Assembly: GCF_900106535.1 (NCBI RefSeq)
Contig: NZ_FNOH01000001.1
Coordinates: 248,001-312,000, forward strand
Direction of reading: 5' to 3'
Source of the DNA: Myxococcus xanthus
GTDB lineage: Bacteria > Myxococcota > Myxococcia > Myxococcales > Myxococcaceae
Length of the DNA: 64,000 nt
Shown here piece after piece: positions 63,091-64,000 of this stretch. Below the pieces are notes generated by a model that did no database searches, had not been told where the DNA came from, and saw nothing but the letters and a program-made list of their open reading frames with translations. Within the stretch, counting starts at the first letter, position 1, and each line of letters opens with the position of its first letter. The position numbers were made by a program, and so were the translations under genes.

Positions 63091-63417
63091 ATGTCCGACT
63101 GGAAGCGCCTACAGAAGCTCAACGGCGGCGACGCCATCTGGTACTCGGAGCCCCAGCTCGATGTGAAGGATGAGGTCTGGCTCTACTCGGCGGGAGGCGA
63201 GCTGCGAGTCTGGAGCGCGGGGACCCTCTACAAGCCGGAGCCCAAGACGCTGAAGGTGTCCGCTCCCGTGAAGGAGCGCTTCACGCTCTTCAAGTTGCTG
63301 TCCCAGCTCTTCGTCGACGTGGAGGTGCGCGGAGAGAAGGCCGTGGTCCGTCGAGGCACCCTGAACGGCGCCCACCTCATCTCCCTCTGCGACGCATCGG
63401 ACGTTGGAATGGCGTGA
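63091..63417 (+). CDS. Protein of unknown function, first of coupled pair
   Basis: 108 residues, soluble, beginning MSDWKRLQKLNGGDAIWYSE. GAGAGGGGGG precedes the ATG. The next gene starts on the stop (GTGA). Not recognised. Confidence 0.55.
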   Translation: MSDWKRLQKLNGGDAIWYSEPQLDVKDEVWLYSAGGELRVWSAGTLYKPEPKTLKVSAPVKERFTLFKLLSQLFVDVEVRGEKAVVRRGTLNGAHLISLCDASDVGMA

Positions 63418-63860
63418 AGGCGCTCAAGCCCAGGAAGACAGAGTCGAGCTGGGATTACTGCCTGCGTGTGTACGGCTCCATCACCTGGATTGTGGACAAC
63501 GTGGTCGACAATGGCCTGCCCACGTTCCCGTGCGGAAACGTTTCGGGCGGGGGCTGGTGCTGCCTGGAGATCGCCGACGACGTCTATGACCTCGACGGCC
63601 TCGTCGCAGCGACTGGAAACGCGGATTTGGAGCGCCTCTCCGTGTTCCACGGCGGCTGGCACACCGGCAGGTCCTTCGCCTTTGACCTGCGCACGAAGAC
63701 CCCGACGCGCGAACACGCCGTGGTCGGCTTCGATGAGAGCATCCAGAAGCTGCCCAGGATGACGAAGCCCGAGCGCATCCAGCCCTTCGGGTTCTGGCTC
63801 CACAAACGCGTGACGCAGTTGACGCGCATCGTGGAGGGCAACCTGCGCGAAGTGCTCTGA
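63414..63860 (+). CDS. Protein of unknown function, second of coupled pair
   Basis: 148 residues from GTG. Soluble, aromatic-rich (SWDYCLRVYGSITWIVDNVV, FGFWLHKRVTQLTRIVEG), with no signal. Always-together translation with the upstream gene suggests a complex or paired function. Not recognised. Confidence 0.55.
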   Translation: MKALKPRKTESSWDYCLRVYGSITWIVDNVVDNGLPTFPCGNVSGGGWCCLEIADDVYDLDGLVAATGNADLERLSVFHGGWHTGRSFAFDLRTKTPTREHAVVGFDESIQKLPRMTKPERIQPFGFWLHKRVTQLTRIVEGNLREVL

Positions 63861-63895
63861 GTGAGCCGGCGAGGAGGGGCCGGCCTGGGGCTCAC
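63861..63895. terminator. Bidirectional terminator hairpin
   Basis: GTGAGCC and GGCTCAC form the outer 7-bp stem with an inner GCCGGC pair, between the coupled pair and the convergent partial gene. Confidence 0.55.
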
Positions 63896-64000
63896 CCCTC
63901 CTTCACCCAGGCGCGGAGCTTCGGGCAGGGAATGGTCGTGGCGAGCGACTCTTCCATGCTGAGCTCATAAATCGAGATGGCGCCTGGCACGTCGTGGCCC
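63892..64000 (-). CDS. C-terminal part of an unidentified protein (start outside window)
   Basis: The minus strand from the right edge reads GHDVPGAISIYELSMEESLA and ends WVKEG followed by a stop at 63892. The frame looks coding but is too short to identify. Confidence 0.45.
   Translation of the reverse strand, partial: GHDVPGAISIYELSMEESLATTIPCPKLRAWVKEG

Overview
The window looks like a chromosome segment of a Myxococcus-type myxobacterium. The DNA is GC-rich with strong third-position GC, and it carries many secreted lipoproteins with Asp-Ala-Gly linkers. It also holds protein families typical of myxobacteria: TIGR02270, the Imm11 family named after a Myxococcus protein, the DUF1552/DUF1592 pair, and a myxobacterial sigma factor paired with a Ser/Thr kinase. 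Genes are dense on both strands. No gene-free stretch exceeds about 300 bases, and I saw no rRNA, tRNA, CRISPR array or insertion sequence.

Positions 1-8483 form a type VI secretion (T6SS) cargo island. Minus-strand order is DUF2169 chaperone, DUF4150 PAAR-like tip, a ketosynthase-fold protein that has lost its catalytic residues, an AHH-motif nuclease toxin, two Imm11 immunity proteins, an Imm49 immunity protein and a TIGR02270 HEAT-like protein that runs off the left edge. A second Imm11-Imm49 pair with no toxin is transcribed divergently from the chaperone. By eye, the toxin and immunity genes have lower GC than the rest.

Positions 8496-15788 hold a membrane protein and a tightly coupled operon: an RnfD/NqrB-like membrane domain fused to FG-GAP/ASPIC repeats, a GNAT-like protein, a GH3-type adenylating enzyme and a Rieske oxygenase. 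From 15799 to 24912 come a MEDS-domain histidine kinase, a secreted serine protease, a 2TM protein, a duplicated left-handed beta-helix protein, a MATE exporter, a lipoprotein with PPC-like repeats and a double GNAT protein.

Positions 25123-34162 hold a six-cysteine secreted mini-protein with a defensin-like spacing, an iron-type ABC permease and binding protein without an ATPase, a dihaem cytochrome/beta-helix pair, a haem-dependent demethylase-like protein, an FKBP lipoprotein and a dienelactone hydrolase. Positions 34156-40921 hold two CAP lipoproteins, DUF1552 and DUF1592 proteins, and an M3 peptidase. From 41055 to 45652 are a CheR-like methyltransferase, several small lipoproteins and two very basic small proteins.

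Positions 45796-48234 are a complete FrmR-controlled formaldehyde detoxification operon with a visible operator. Further right are a HAD 5'-nucleotidase, a glutathione peroxidase, small hypothetical genes, a DksA/TraR-like zinc-finger protein, a helix-turn-helix gene coupled to a SEC-C methionine aminopeptidase, and a coupled sigma factor/kinase-TPR pair. The right end has a methyltransferase, an AraC regulator with a divergent beta-propeller lipoprotein, and unidentified genes.
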